From NCBI GenBank assembly GCA_963824885.1, contig CAWGQN010000002.1:1-64000 (forward strand): a stretch of DNA of 64,000 nucleotides. The letters are read 5' to 3'. Under the pieces are notes generated by a model, which was not told where the DNA came from, searched no databases, and was given only the letters and a program-made list of their open reading frames with translations. The position numbers were made by a program, and so were the translations under genes. This DNA comes from CAWGQN01 sp963824885. Its GTDB lineage: Bacteria > Actinomycetota > Actinomycetes > Actinomycetales > Microbacteriaceae. Positions 33,850 through 43,366 of this stretch are shown here, piece by piece (the first letter of the stretch is position 1; each line of letters starts with the position of its first letter).

Positions 33850-35241
33850 GTGGCCGCCCCGTCGCGACTGGATTCTGTTGTCACCCTCGCGCAGCACCGC
33901 GGTTTTGTATTTCCTTCTGGAGAGATCTACGGGGGCACCCGTTCGGCGTGGGACTACGGCCCGCTCGGGGTTGAGCTTAAAGAAAACATCAAGCGCGAGT
34001 GGTGGAACCGTTTTGTCACGAGTCGGGGAGACGTCGTCGGCCTCGATTCCGCGATTATTATGCCCACCCCCGTGTGGGAGGCTTCGGGTCACGTAACGGC
34101 GTTTTCGGATCCTCTCACTGAATCGCTCGTGACTCACAAGAGATATCGGGCTGACCACTTGTTCGAGAACTACGAAGCCACGCACGGCCACTCGCCAGCC
34201 AACGGCCTCGACGACATTCCTGACCCGGATGATCCCCATACGATTGGCCAGTGGACGCCCGTAAAGAAGTTTTCGGGACTCATGAAGACGTACTTGGGCG
34301 TCGTTGACGATGACGCCGGTTTACACTACATGCGTCCAGAAACAGCACAGGGAATCTTCACGAATTTCGCCCACGTTCTTCAAACCAGCCGCAAGAAACC
34401 GCCGTTTGGCATCGGACAGATTGGAAAGGCCTTTCGCAACGAAATTACGCCGGGAAACTTCATTTTTCGCACTCGCGAATTCGAGCAGATGGAACTGGAA
34501 TTCTTCGTCGAGCCGGGAACCGACGAAGAGTGGCACGAGTATTGGCTCGCGTCGAGCCGCGAGTGGTACGTCGATTTGGGGCTCAAGGAAGAGAACATTC
34601 GCGTCGTTGATCACGCAAACGACAAGCTGTCGCACTATTCAAAACGGACAACCGACATCGAATACCGGTTCGGTTTTGCGGGCGACGAGTACGGCGAACT
34701 CATGGGCGTCGCGAATCGAACCGATTTCGATTTGGCAACGCACGCGAAAGCGTCGGGGAGAGACCTCAGTTTTTTTGATCAGAATCGCAATGAGCGGTAC
34801 ATTCCTTTCGTCATCGAGCCGTCGTTTGGGCTCACTCGCTCACTCATGGCTTTTTTGATTGACGCGTATAACGTCGAAGAGGTGCCGAATGCAAAGGGTG
34901 GTGTCGACAAGCGAACCGTTTTGCGGCTCGATGCGCGCCTCGCGCCGGTGAAGACGGCCGTCCTGCCGCTTTCTCGAAACGAGGCGCTCTCGCCGCTCGC
35001 ACGCGAGGTCGCCGGCGCGCTTCGCTCTCGGTGGAACGTTGACTTTGACGACGCGGGAGCAATTGGGCGACGCTATCGTCGCCAAGACGAAATTGGGACC
35101 CCGTTTTGCGTGACGGTTGATTTTGACTCGCTCACGGACAATGCAGTCACTGTTCGTCATCGCGATTCGATGGCGCAAGATCGAATTTCGATTGATCGCC
35201 TCGAGAAGTACCTCGCCGAGGGCCTTCGGAGTTGCCCCTAG
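33850..35241 (+). CDS. glyS: Glycyl-tRNA synthetase
   Basis: This class II enzyme charges tRNA-Gly in the alpha2 form. The 463 residues from GTG 33850 (after a GGAGG site) begin MAAPSRLDSVVTLAQHRGFV. Motifs include DYGPLGVELKENIKREWW, the motif 2 segment IGKAFRNEITP and FIFRTREFEQMELEFF, and motif 3 EPSFGLTRSL, with a C-terminal anticodon domain. Length and order of domains are normal. It converges on hemA with a 10-base gap. Confidence 0.96.
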   Translation: MAAPSRLDSVVTLAQHRGFVFPSGEIYGGTRSAWDYGPLGVELKENIKREWWNRFVTSRGDVVGLDSAIIMPTPVWEASGHVTAFSDPLTESLVTHKRYRADHLFENYEATHGHSPANGLDDIPDPDDPHTIGQWTPVKKFSGLMKTYLGVVDDDAGLHYMRPETAQGIFTNFAHVLQTSRKKPPFGIGQIGKAFRNEITPGNFIFRTREFEQMELEFFVEPGTDEEWHEYWLASSREWYVDLGLKEENIRVVDHANDKLSHYSKRTTDIEYRFGFAGDEYGELMGVANRTDFDLATHAKASGRDLSFFDQNRNERYIPFVIEPSFGLTRSLMAFLIDAYNVEEVPNAKGGVDKRTVLRLDARLAPVKTAVLPLSRNEALSPLAREVAGALRSRWNVDFDDAGAIGRRYRRQDEIGTPFCVTVDFDSLTDNAVTVRHRDSMAQDRISIDRLEKYLAEGLRSCP

Positions 35242-35251
35242 CGCGCGTCAT

Positions 35252-36589
35252 TCAGCTCGCTCGTTCGCCACGCGGAATCGTCGTGGACGACACGGGACAC
35301 GAGGAGTGTTCCGCATCGATTTGGACGACCGGCGCCGAACGCGAATCGGGAGCCACGCCGAAGAGCACATCGAGCGCGTCAATAAATCGCTCGCTTTGAC
35401 CGGATCGAGCGAGGGTCCGCGCGCGAACCGACGGGGTGTGCAGCAAAACGCCCGCGAGATGGCGAAGCGCATTTTCGGTCCTCGACGAATCGCCGCGGCG
35501 CCGGGCGCGCGTTATTTCTGCATCGAGCGCGTCAAACACGTGTTTTCTCAGTGCGACGACCGCGGGTGCGATCGATGCGTCCGCGAGCGAGGCATCGAAA
35601 TTGGCAACCGCTTCGGCGACGACCGTTCGCGCTTCATCCGTGACGGTGAAGTGGGTGAGAGGGGCATGAAGTTTGAGTAACTCGAGGTCGAGAAGCTCGA
35701 TTCCGTCACTCAGCGCGACCTCGGGATCAATCGTGCGAGGCATACCAAAATCGAGGTAGAGTTGGCGTTCTTGATGATGATCGCGATTTCGCGCGCGAGC
35801 AATATGTTGGGCGTCGATGACGTATCCGTTCGACGCGGTGCACGCGATTACGATGTCGCAATCGGCGAGTGCCCGCACAAGGTGATCGTGTTCCACGACC
35901 GCAAGATTGTGATCGCGCGCAAATTGCTCGGCCCGACCCGACGGCGAATAGACGCGTATGTCCCAAGCTCCGCGATCACGAAGCGCCGCGAGACACGTCT
36001 TTGCATATCGCCCGGTTCCAAGCACAAGCACGCGGCTCTGTTTCCAGTCGGTGACGCGACTACTCGCGAGTTCGAATGCGAGGCGAACGAGCGATCCGTC
36101 AACGCGACCGAGGCCCGTGCGCGCTTTGACGCCGCGCGACGCTCGCGATGCATTTTGGAACAATCGCTCAAGGTCTGACGTGACGGTTTTGTGCCGCCGG
36201 GCTCGATCGAGCGCCCGCCGCACTTGGCCCGCAATCTCACCCTCTCCAATGACGACCGATTCAAGCCCGCTTGAGACCGCAAAGAGGTGTTCGACAACGC
36301 GAGCGTTGGACAGGACCGTCACGGCGTTGCGAATCTCGCCCACATCGATCTTTGATGCGGCGGCGAAAACGTCGAGGGTTGCCGAGATCGCACCCTGAGC
36401 TGCGCCGGGACCGTCGTCAACGTCGAGGTAGGCTTCGAACCGATTGCACGTGGCTATCATGACGACGCCACGAACAGAATTGTGTGCATTGCGTTTCACG
36501 GAGGCCGCAACAAGCGGTGCGCCGACTGAGAGTTTTTCGAGAAGATCAAAACCGGTCGTGCGGTGGCTTGCGGTGAGACAGAGGAGCAC
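35252..36589 (-). CDS. hemA: Glutamyl-tRNA reductase
   Basis: This enzyme reduces glutamyl-tRNA to glutamate-1-semialdehyde, the first committed step of heme synthesis by the C5 route. The 445 residues start at GTG 36589 (MLLCLTASHRTTGFDLLEKL). The catalytic Cys is in MIATCNRFEAYLD, the NADPH domain carries VLVLGTGRYAKTCLAAL, and the dimerisation helix is C-terminal. It is divergent from hemE with 79 bases between them, where a shared promoter region is likely. Confidence 0.94.
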   Translation of the reverse strand: MLLCLTASHRTTGFDLLEKLSVGAPLVAASVKRNAHNSVRGVVMIATCNRFEAYLDVDDGPGAAQGAISATLDVFAAASKIDVGEIRNAVTVLSNARVVEHLFAVSSGLESVVIGEGEIAGQVRRALDRARRHKTVTSDLERLFQNASRASRGVKARTGLGRVDGSLVRLAFELASSRVTDWKQSRVLVLGTGRYAKTCLAALRDRGAWDIRVYSPSGRAEQFARDHNLAVVEHDHLVRALADCDIVIACTASNGYVIDAQHIARARNRDHHQERQLYLDFGMPRTIDPEVALSDGIELLDLELLKLHAPLTHFTVTDEARTVVAEAVANFDASLADASIAPAVVALRKHVFDALDAEITRARRRGDSSRTENALRHLAGVLLHTPSVRARTLARSGQSERFIDALDVLFGVAPDSRSAPVVQIDAEHSSCPVSSTTIPRGERAS

Positions 36590-36668
36590 TGGACCAATAC
36601 TAGATCGCTCATATCGCGGTCACGCAATCGCGCGGTACGCGCGCGAAGCAATGCTTTGACAAGATGAG

Positions 36669-37775
36669 ATGGTGAGACTCCCCCCCACTCATCCCCTCTC
36701 CGCGGGGACAACGTCGAATTCGCGTCTGGTTCGTGCGTATCAAGGCGAGCGCCAAGAAATCGTACCCGCGTGGTTTATGCGGCAAGCGGGCCGATCACTG
36801 CCCGAGTATCGCGCCGTGCGAGAGGGCACGAAAATGCTCGACGTGTGCCTCGATCCCACCGCGGTCACGACGATCACTCTCCAACCCGTGCGCCGACACG
36901 GCGTTGACGCGGCAATTTTTTTCAGCGATATCTTTGTTCCGATTCGGCTCGCGGGAGTTGGAGTCGAGATCGTGGCCGACACGGGTCCCGTCGTGGCGTC
37001 TCCCATCAGGACACCCGCCGACGTTGCCGCTTTGCCGCCGCTCGATCCTGACACGCTCGCGCCAATCGTCGAAGCGGTCGCGCTCACGGTCGCCGAACTC
37101 GGCTCAATTCCCCTGATCGCGTTTGCCGGCGCTCCTTTTACAATCGCGTCATACCTGGTCGAGGGTGGCCCCTCGAAAGATCATCTTCGAGCGCGGACCC
37201 TCATGCACTCCGATCCCGCAACGTGGTCGGCGCTTCTCGATTGGGTCGCGGACGTGTCAGCGGCGTTCGTGCGGGCACAAGTCGTCGCCGGTGCGAGCGC
37301 CGCTCAACTGTTTGATTCGTGGGCCGGTTCGCTCTCGCTCGACGACTATCGTAATCGCGTTGCTCGCGCGTCATCGCGCACGTTGGGGGCGGTTCGCGAC
37401 GTGACGTATGTGACTGGCGATTCGCTCGTCGAGCGCGCGGTGCCCACTGTCCACTTTGGGGTTGGCACGGGAGAGTTGTTGGGAGCGATGTACGACGTGG
37501 GCGTTGACGCGATCAGTGTCGACTACCGGATTCCGCTTGACGAGGCAAGTGCGCGATTGAAGAACGCGGTGCCGCTGCAGGGAAATATCGACCCGGCCTT
37601 GCTCGCAGCCCCGTGGGACGTTCTCAAGGCGCACGTGATCGATGTGCTCGAACGCGGCCTCACGGCGCCGAGTCACGTTCTTAATCTTGGTCACGGAGTG
37701 CCGCCCAATGCGGATCCGGATGTGCTTACTCGAGTGGTTGGCCTCACGCACGAGTGGAAATCGGCCGGATCGTGA
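36669..37775 (+). CDS. hemE: Uroporphyrinogen decarboxylase
   Basis: HemE converts uroporphyrinogen III to coproporphyrinogen III. The 368 residues contain the signature WFMRQAGRSLPEYR, and IFFSDIFVP, AGAPFTIASYLVEGG, VDYRIPLDEA and GNIDPALL are also present. The ATG at 36669 is 79 bases from the divergent hemA. The stop overlaps the hemY GTG start by four bases, so the two are coupled. Confidence 0.95.
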   Translation: MVRLPPTHPLSAGTTSNSRLVRAYQGERQEIVPAWFMRQAGRSLPEYRAVREGTKMLDVCLDPTAVTTITLQPVRRHGVDAAIFFSDIFVPIRLAGVGVEIVADTGPVVASPIRTPADVAALPPLDPDTLAPIVEAVALTVAELGSIPLIAFAGAPFTIASYLVEGGPSKDHLRARTLMHSDPATWSALLDWVADVSAAFVRAQVVAGASAAQLFDSWAGSLSLDDYRNRVARASSRTLGAVRDVTYVTGDSLVERAVPTVHFGVGTGELLGAMYDVGVDAISVDYRIPLDEASARLKNAVPLQGNIDPALLAAPWDVLKAHVIDVLERGLTAPSHVLNLGHGVPPNADPDVLTRVVGLTHEWKSAGS

Positions 37776-39265
37776 GCGAGCCAATCGGCCCGAATACGAC
37801 ACGCGACGATCAGCGCCGAGTCGACGTCGTTGTCGTCGGTGGCGGCATCGCGGGTCTCGTTGCGGCGCGGGAATTTCTCAAGGTCGGTCTCGACGTCGTC
37901 GTTGTCGAAGCGACCGAGCGCGTGGGCGGGCTCGTCGCGCGGGAGACCGTGGCAGGACTCCCCGTCGATTGCGGCGCCGAGAGCTTTGCCACCCGGGGCG
38001 GAGCCGTGAGCGAGCTCGCGCGAGAAGTGGGCCTCGACGACGACCTTGTGACGCCCGCGAAGCCGGGAGCGTGGGTACGACTTCCGTCCTTAGGCCGATC
38101 AGGCTCGGACGTCACCGTTCCGCTACCCGGCGCGGGAATTCTCGGAATTCCCTCGTCACCTCTCGCGACCGACGTGCGTCGGGCAATCGGCTGGCGCGGC
38201 GCACTTCGCGCGTACCTTGATCGTATTCGGCCGGTTCTGACGATTGGTCGAGCAACGACTCTCGGGCAGCTCGTGAGAGAGCGTATGGGCGAACGCGTCG
38301 CCGAGCGTCTCGTCGCTCCTGTCACGCGCGGCGTCTATTCGGCACACGCGAACGACCTCGAGGTCGATGCGGTTGCGCCAGGGCTCAACGAGGCCATGAC
38401 AACTCAGGGATCTCTCTCCGGGGCGGTTCTCGCGATGCGCGCCACGGCGCCGGCGGGGTCGGCCGTGGCAGGAATAGCGGGGGGAATGACGCAACTCGTT
38501 GACGCCCTCGCGAGACACATTCGATTCCTCGGTGGTGAGATTGAAACGGGAGTGGCCGTGAGTCGTGTTGAATCGGCTCCCCATGACGAGTCAATCGCGG
38601 CCGAAGAGCGTCCACCGCGGTGGCGAATTCGGCTCGCGGATGGCCGCTCGCTCGACGCACGAACGGTCGTTATCGCAACATCGGGGAGTGCGGCTCACGA
38701 CCTTGTGGCGCCTCACGTCGCGGATGACGTGTTTGCGGGGTGGCCGGAGGCGGCGTCCGTCGAGATTCGCACTCTCGTCATTGACGACGAGCGGCTCAAT
38801 GACGCTCCTCGGGGAACGGGAGTCCTCGTTGCCGCGAACGCCGGCGCGGGTGGTGACAACGAGGTTGCCGCAAAAGCGCTCACCCACAGCACCGCGAAGT
38901 GGGCGTGGCTTGCCGATCTGGCCGGATCGGGTCGCCATGTCGTTCGGCTTTCGTACGGCGAAACGACGCGGGCGCACGACACGTCCGAGGTCGATCCGCG
39001 AGCAATCGCCGTACGCGATGCGTCGCGTCTCTTGGGGATCGACGTGCAACCCGCGACGGTCGTCGGGTTCGCTCAAACTTTTTGGGCACACTCACAACCT
39101 TTTGTGACGGTTGGCCAGCGGCGCCGCGTGAGTCGGCTGCGCGATATGGTCAGCGCGATTCCGGGTCTCGGAGTCACGGGAGCGTGGCTCACGGGACCGG
39201 GTCTCGCGAGTGTGGTTCCCGACGCTCAAGCGCTTGCGCGCTCGCTCCGGCACGAACTCCTCTAA
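37772..39265 (+). CDS. hemY: FAD-dependent coproporphyrinogen/protoporphyrinogen oxidase
   Basis: HemY in actinobacteria oxidises coproporphyrinogen III to coproporphyrin III. The 497 residues start at GTG 37772 inside the end of hemE. The dinucleotide-binding motif VVVVGGGIAGLVAAREF is near residue 15, ERVGGLV follows, and the C-terminal FAD motif VTGAWLTGPGLASVVPDA is intact. With hemH and hemQ it fits the coproporphyrin-dependent route (inferred from family knowledge). Confidence 0.93.
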   Translation: MSEPIGPNTTRDDQRRVDVVVVGGGIAGLVAAREFLKVGLDVVVVEATERVGGLVARETVAGLPVDCGAESFATRGGAVSELAREVGLDDDLVTPAKPGAWVRLPSLGRSGSDVTVPLPGAGILGIPSSPLATDVRRAIGWRGALRAYLDRIRPVLTIGRATTLGQLVRERMGERVAERLVAPVTRGVYSAHANDLEVDAVAPGLNEAMTTQGSLSGAVLAMRATAPAGSAVAGIAGGMTQLVDALARHIRFLGGEIETGVAVSRVESAPHDESIAAEERPPRWRIRLADGRSLDARTVVIATSGSAAHDLVAPHVADDVFAGWPEAASVEIRTLVIDDERLNDAPRGTGVLVAANAGAGGDNEVAAKALTHSTAKWAWLADLAGSGRHVVRLSYGETTRAHDTSEVDPRAIAVRDASRLLGIDVQPATVVGFAQTFWAHSQPFVTVGQRRRVSRLRDMVSAIPGLGVTGAWLTGPGLASVVPDAQALARSLRHELL

Positions 39266-39351
39266 CGCTGCGCGTGCATGCCGATACGAGAATACGACGG
39301 CAGGAGTACTCTGTTAACTAAACAAGATAGACGCTGATGATCGGAGTCACC

Positions 39352-39636
39352 ATGACGGGCAAGGTTCTCTTCATTGCCGGTATGGCTGTCGGCTACGTGC
39401 TTGGTGCGCGAGCGGGCCGAAAAAAATACGAACAGATCCGCGAGCGGGCCAAGTCGTTGTGGAACAGCGACGCGATTCAGAAATCGGTGAACCACGCGCA
39501 GGGCTTTGCTAAGAACCATGTCGGGGACTTTGCAGACGGAGCCGTTCGAGGCGCGAGGAGAATTATCAGCACGGCAACGGGGGCCAAGACGAATGCGTCG
39601 TCTGGCGACCACCCTAATACGACCGCAACGGGCTAA
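39352..39636 (+). CDS. YtxH-like small membrane protein
   Basis: This 94-residue protein begins MTGKVLFIAGMAVGYVLGARAGRKKYEQI, an N-terminal hydrophobic helix followed by a basic amphipathic region. That pattern is typical of YtxH-like envelope or stress proteins. It is the first of three small genes lying between hemY and hemQ. No function is proposed. ATG 39352 is chosen over GTG-type starts upstream because the signal-anchor begins here. Confidence 0.7.
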   Translation: MTGKVLFIAGMAVGYVLGARAGRKKYEQIRERAKSLWNSDAIQKSVNHAQGFAKNHVGDFADGAVRGARRIISTATGAKTNASSGDHPNTTATG

Positions 39637-39666
39637 CGCGATTGCCTGCCCGGAGAGGACGAACCC

Positions 39667-40092
39667 GTGAGTGACGAAGGACTGAATACCGCAACCATAT
39701 CGACGAAGCCGACTCTTTTCGCACTGATCGGTCGACTGCCCGCCTTGCTCGTTGGACTCGCGAAAGACGAACTCGAGCACGCCAAACGAGAGATCGCGTC
39801 AAAACTCAAGCGTGCAAGCGCGGGAGGAGCGTTTGTGGGGGTAGCGGCGGCTCTCGCGTTTTACCTCCTCGGGACCCTCATCGCAGCCGCCGTACTCGGT
39901 GTCGCGGTTGTGCTTCCGGCGTGGCTCGCTGCGCTCGTTGTCGCGGGTGTCCTTGCGGTTCTCGCGAGTATATTTGGGATTCTCGGAGTCAATTTAATAA
40001 AGAAAGCAATGCCGCCGCTGCCGACGAAGTCTGTGGAGAGCATCACACGCGATCTCGAAACAATCAAGGGAGTGGACCGTCATGGCAAATGA
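39667..40092 (+). CDS. Phage-holin-3-superfamily (DUF1469-like) membrane protein
   Basis: This 141-residue protein has a soluble N-terminus, an amphipathic Lys-rich helix (LAKDELEHAKREIASKL) and two strong membrane helices (about residues 57-80 and 84-112). Family members are chromosomal actinobacterial envelope proteins named after holins by similarity; no other phage genes are nearby. It overlaps the next gene by 11 bases. Confidence 0.78.
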   Translation: MSDEGLNTATISTKPTLFALIGRLPALLVGLAKDELEHAKREIASKLKRASAGGAFVGVAAALAFYLLGTLIAAAVLGVAVVLPAWLAALVVAGVLAVLASIFGILGVNLIKKAMPPLPTKSVESITRDLETIKGVDRHGK

Positions 40093-40393
40093 ATCGAAGG
40101 AGACAGAGAAGATCGGACAAATCGAGTCCGAAACAGTGGTTCGGACTCGCACACACCCCGAACTCCTCTCCGATATTTCGGCCGGGCGGACCGAGCTTGC
40201 GGTGACGCTCGACGCAATCGAAGACAAGCTCAACATTAAGAAGAAGGTCGCGAACTACTCTCATCGCGCGGCGAACACGCTCCGTGGACTTCACAGTGAA
40301 AGGCCCGTCGTTTTCGTTGCCCTGGGCGTGGGTTTTGCGGCCGCTGTTGGAGCGGTGGCGTGGGTGTCGGTTCGAGCGATCCTCAAAGACTGA
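40082..40393 (+). CDS. DUF3618 domain protein
   Basis: This 103-residue protein has the DUF3618 core ISAGRTELAVTLDAIEDKLN followed by KKKVANYSHRAANTLRG and a C-terminal membrane helix (VVFVALGVGFAAAVGAVAWV). In actinobacteria it is regularly grouped with the holin-like and YtxH-like genes, as here. The trio may act together at the membrane; the process is unknown. Confidence 0.82.
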   Translation: MANESKETEKIGQIESETVVRTRTHPELLSDISAGRTELAVTLDAIEDKLNIKKKVANYSHRAANTLRGLHSERPVVFVALGVGFAAAVGAVAWVSVRAILKD

Positions 40394-40438
40394 CGGGCAT
40401 TTTCGTGCTGAGTTTTGTGAGAGCGTGGAGCGCGAGGC

Positions 40439-41188
40439 ATGAATAGCACCCCCGCGGTCGATCCGCTTGCGTCGTCCCCGGTCGCCAACGCGGTTACTCC
40501 ATTGCGCCGAATCCCGACAACCGAATACGCTCTGTGGGCGGTTTTGCGTCGAGACCCGTCGAGGTTTGTCGACGGCGCCGGATCCGACGAACGCGATCAC
40601 GGAGATCAGATCGACCGCGCAATTCTCGAGGTCGAATCGTCAGGCACCGTCGTGCGAGGAATCTACGATGTTTCGTCGATTCGCGCTGACGCGGACATTA
40701 TGATTTGGCTGCACGGTTCTCGAGCTGAGAGTCTTCAATGGGCGCTTCGGGTGCTGCGCAGAACGACCGTGCTGTCGCGGCTTCTTCCCACGTGGAACGC
40801 TCTCGGGGTACACCGAGACGCCGAGTTCAGCGCGAATCACGTACCGTCGTTCATGCGCGGCATTCCTCCCGCGCAGTGGCTCACGGTGTACCCTTTTGTG
40901 CGCTCGTATGACTGGTATTTGCTCCCCGAAGCCGAGCGCCGAGGGATGCTCGCGGAACACGGGCGACGGGGTTCCGCGTATCGCTCGGTTCTCACCAACA
41001 CCGTGGCATCGTTTGCGCTCGGCGATTACGAGTGGATTCTTGCGCTCGAAGACGACGAACTCACCAACCTCGTCGATCTCATGCGCGATTTACGAGGCAC
41101 CAACGCGCGCATGCACGTTCGCGAAGAAGTTCCGTTTTTTACCGGTCGGCGCATTGACACGTCGGAAATCCTCGAGGTCGTTCGGTGA
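40439..41188 (+). CDS. hemQ: Coproheme decarboxylase (chlorite-dismutase family)
   Basis: HemQ (ChdC) converts iron-coproporphyrin III to heme b with peroxide, the last step of the Gram-positive route. The 249 residues contain YALWAVLRRDP at the N-terminus, MIWLHGSRAESLQWALRVLR, and TVYPFVRSYDWYLLPEAERR with the catalytic-Tyr region. RRGSAYRSVLTNTVASFALG and DYEWILALEDDEL follow. The stop overlaps the hemH GTG by four bases. Confidence 0.93.
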   Translation: MNSTPAVDPLASSPVANAVTPLRRIPTTEYALWAVLRRDPSRFVDGAGSDERDHGDQIDRAILEVESSGTVVRGIYDVSSIRADADIMIWLHGSRAESLQWALRVLRRTTVLSRLLPTWNALGVHRDAEFSANHVPSFMRGIPPAQWLTVYPFVRSYDWYLLPEAERRGMLAEHGRRGSAYRSVLTNTVASFALGDYEWILALEDDELTNLVDLMRDLRGTNARMHVREEVPFFTGRRIDTSEILEVVR

Positions 41189-42402
41189 CAGCGTCGGTGA
41201 CCAACAAGCGCGTTCTCGCCGCAACAACCGCGTCGGCGCACGGGCCCGAGCACGTGGGAGCGGCCGTTGCGTACGACGCGATTATTCTTGTGAGCTTTGG
41301 TGGCCCGGAGGGTCCCGACGACGTGATGCCGTTTCTGCGCGCCGTGACGCGCGGTCGAGGGGTTCCCGAGGCTCGACTCGACGACGTCGCCCACCACTAT
41401 CGAGCGTTCGGTGGTGTGAGTCCAATCAACGCCCAAAACAGGGCGCTCAAAGCGGCGCTCGAACGCGAACTCGCCGAGCGGGGCATCGACTTACCGGTGG
41501 TATGGGGAAATCGAAATTGGCTGCCGTTGGTGAGCGAGGCCCTCGATGAGGCTCACTCAGCCGGTTACTCGAAACTCATTGCGCTTGCAACGAGCGCATA
41601 CAGCTCATATTCGAGTTGCCGTCAGTATCGCGAAGACCTCGCACGGTCACTGCGTGATACGGGTCACGAATCGGTCATTGAAATTGACAAGGTTCGACCG
41701 TTCTTCGATCATCCAGGCTTCGTCGCTCCGTTTGCCGCCGGTGTGGCCTCGGCTTTGCGGACGATTTCTCATTCCGTCGACGACATCGATCTCGAGAGCG
41801 AGGTCGAAGTCCTGTTTTCTACCCACTCGATCCCGTTGGCCGACGCCGCGAGTTCTGGACCTCCAGCTGACGAGCATGGCGACGGTGGTGCCTACGAAGC
41901 GCAGCATCGCGCGGTTGCCGAGGTTGTCGTCGAGCGAGCCCTTCGAGAACTGGCCGATTCGTCAGGCGCGCGTCAGGCGCCACAGCGCATGTCGTGGCAG
42001 CTTGTCTATCAGTCGCGAAGCGGGCCGCCCGCGACGCCGTGGCTCGAACCAGACATTAACGACGTGATCGACGAGTTGCCGCAGCGGGGCGTTCGAGCGG
42101 TCATCGTGGTGCCCATCGGATTTGTCAGCGATCATCTCGAGGTCAAGTGGGACCTCGATGTCGAGGCTCGCGCAACCGCGGCACGACACGGTCTTGCGTT
42201 TGAGAGGGTTCCGACGCCGGGAGTGCACCCGGCCTTCGTGTCGGGCCTTGTCGATCTTGTTCTCGAGCGACGAGACGGTATTCCGGTGTCGAATCGGCCG
42301 GCACTCACCGCGTTGGGACCGTGGTACGACGTGTGTCGACCCGGCTGTTGCGCGAGCGGACGCCTCAATTTCACATCGGCGATTGCGGGTCTCGAGCCGT
42401 GA
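41185..42402 (+). CDS. hemH: Coproporphyrin III ferrochelatase
   Basis: This enzyme inserts Fe(II) into coproporphyrin III. The 405 residues have a 30-residue extension, then DAIILVSFGGPEGPDDVMPFL and VWGNRNWLPLVSEAL. The metal-site region LFSTHSIPLADA has the catalytic His, and the family signature VVPIGFVSDHLEVKWDLDVE is complete. The C-terminus has two Cys (CRPGCCASG), as in some actinobacterial enzymes with a [2Fe-2S] cluster; that cluster is only inferred. The start is GTG 41185. Confidence 0.93.
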   Translation: MTASVTNKRVLAATTASAHGPEHVGAAVAYDAIILVSFGGPEGPDDVMPFLRAVTRGRGVPEARLDDVAHHYRAFGGVSPINAQNRALKAALERELAERGIDLPVVWGNRNWLPLVSEALDEAHSAGYSKLIALATSAYSSYSSCRQYREDLARSLRDTGHESVIEIDKVRPFFDHPGFVAPFAAGVASALRTISHSVDDIDLESEVEVLFSTHSIPLADAASSGPPADEHGDGGAYEAQHRAVAEVVVERALRELADSSGARQAPQRMSWQLVYQSRSGPPATPWLEPDINDVIDELPQRGVRAVIVVPIGFVSDHLEVKWDLDVEARATAARHGLAFERVPTPGVHPAFVSGLVDLVLERRDGIPVSNRPALTALGPWYDVCRPGCCASGRLNFTSAIAGLEP

Positions 42403-42415
42403 AGAAAGGCGCGCA

Positions 42416-43366
42416 GTGGCGCTTCGAGTAGGGACGCGAAAGAGCGCGCTCGCGCTCGCGCAGACGAAAACCGTCGTCGAGTGCCTTGAGCACGTGACGG
42501 GCGAGTCCATTGAGACTGTCATGATCGATTCCGACGGCGACACAATGCTCGGGTCACTCGCGGCAATTGGCGGGACGGGGGTCTTTGCAAGCGCTCTTCG
42601 TCGCAGTCTCGTCGCGAATCACTGTGACCTCGTGGTCCACTCTCACAAAGACTTGCCCGTGGCTCCGTTCGATGGGCTCGCTATCGGTGCGACTCCCGAG
42701 CGCTCCGATCCTCGCGACGCTCTGTGTGCGATCCGTGGCCTTTCTCTCGACGAACTTCCCCGTGCTGGCCGCGTTGGCACGGGGTCGCCGCGGCGCGCTG
42801 CCGCACTCTTGGCCGTTCGGCCCGATTTGGTGATCGTCGATATTCGCGGGAACATCGACACTCGCCTTGAGCGAGTGGGGACCGATCTTGACGCCGTCGT
42901 GCTCGCGGTTGCGGGTTTGACGCGGCTCAATCGGCTCGACGCGATTTCTCAAATTTTTCCCTTCGATGTGATGCCGTCCGCTCCGGGTCAAGGCGCTCTT
43001 GCTCTCGAAGCGCGCGTTTCCGACCTCGACGAGACCGACGCGCTCGGAGCGGGATTGCGCCACATGGGCGATGTCCCGACGGGGCTTTCTGTCATCGCGG
43101 AACGCGAGGTTCTTGCGTATCTCGAGGGCGGATGCACGGCACCGATCGGTGCTCACGCTCAAATAGGCGATAATGGACTCACTCTCGTGGCAACGGTGCT
43201 GCGCCCGGACGGAACCGAATCGCTCACGCGGTCCGCAACCGTGCCGGTACCCACTCGTGACGTCGATTCCCTGATCGTATTGGCCAGGGAACTCGGGCAT
43301 AGGGTCGCTCGCGATCTTTTCGATGCGGGCGCTCCCGATTTGGCACCCCTTGGAGCAACGCAATGA
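42416..43366 (+). CDS. hemC: Porphobilinogen deaminase (hydroxymethylbilane synthase)
   Basis: HemC joins four porphobilinogens into hydroxymethylbilane. The 316 residues start at GTG 42416, 13 bases after hemH, with MALRVGTRKSALALAQTK. Active-site segments are HSHKDLPV, RVGTGSPRRAA, DIRGNIDTRL and APGQGALALEA. The cofactor-bearing Cys is in LEGGCTAPIGAHA. The open frame extends upstream inside hemH but has no family sequence there. It overlaps hemD by four bases. Confidence 0.96.
   Translation: MALRVGTRKSALALAQTKTVVECLEHVTGESIETVMIDSDGDTMLGSLAAIGGTGVFASALRRSLVANHCDLVVHSHKDLPVAPFDGLAIGATPERSDPRDALCAIRGLSLDELPRAGRVGTGSPRRAAALLAVRPDLVIVDIRGNIDTRLERVGTDLDAVVLAVAGLTRLNRLDAISQIFPFDVMPSAPGQGALALEARVSDLDETDALGAGLRHMGDVPTGLSVIAEREVLAYLEGGCTAPIGAHAQIGDNGLTLVATVLRPDGTESLTRSATVPVPTRDVDSLIVLARELGHRVARDLFDAGAPDLAPLGATQ

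Noticed and set aside
39667..40092. Prophage, suggested by the holin-like protein
   Set aside because: No lysin, capsid, integrase or terminase nearby. This family is a normal chromosomal actinobacterial envelope gene grouped with DUF3618.
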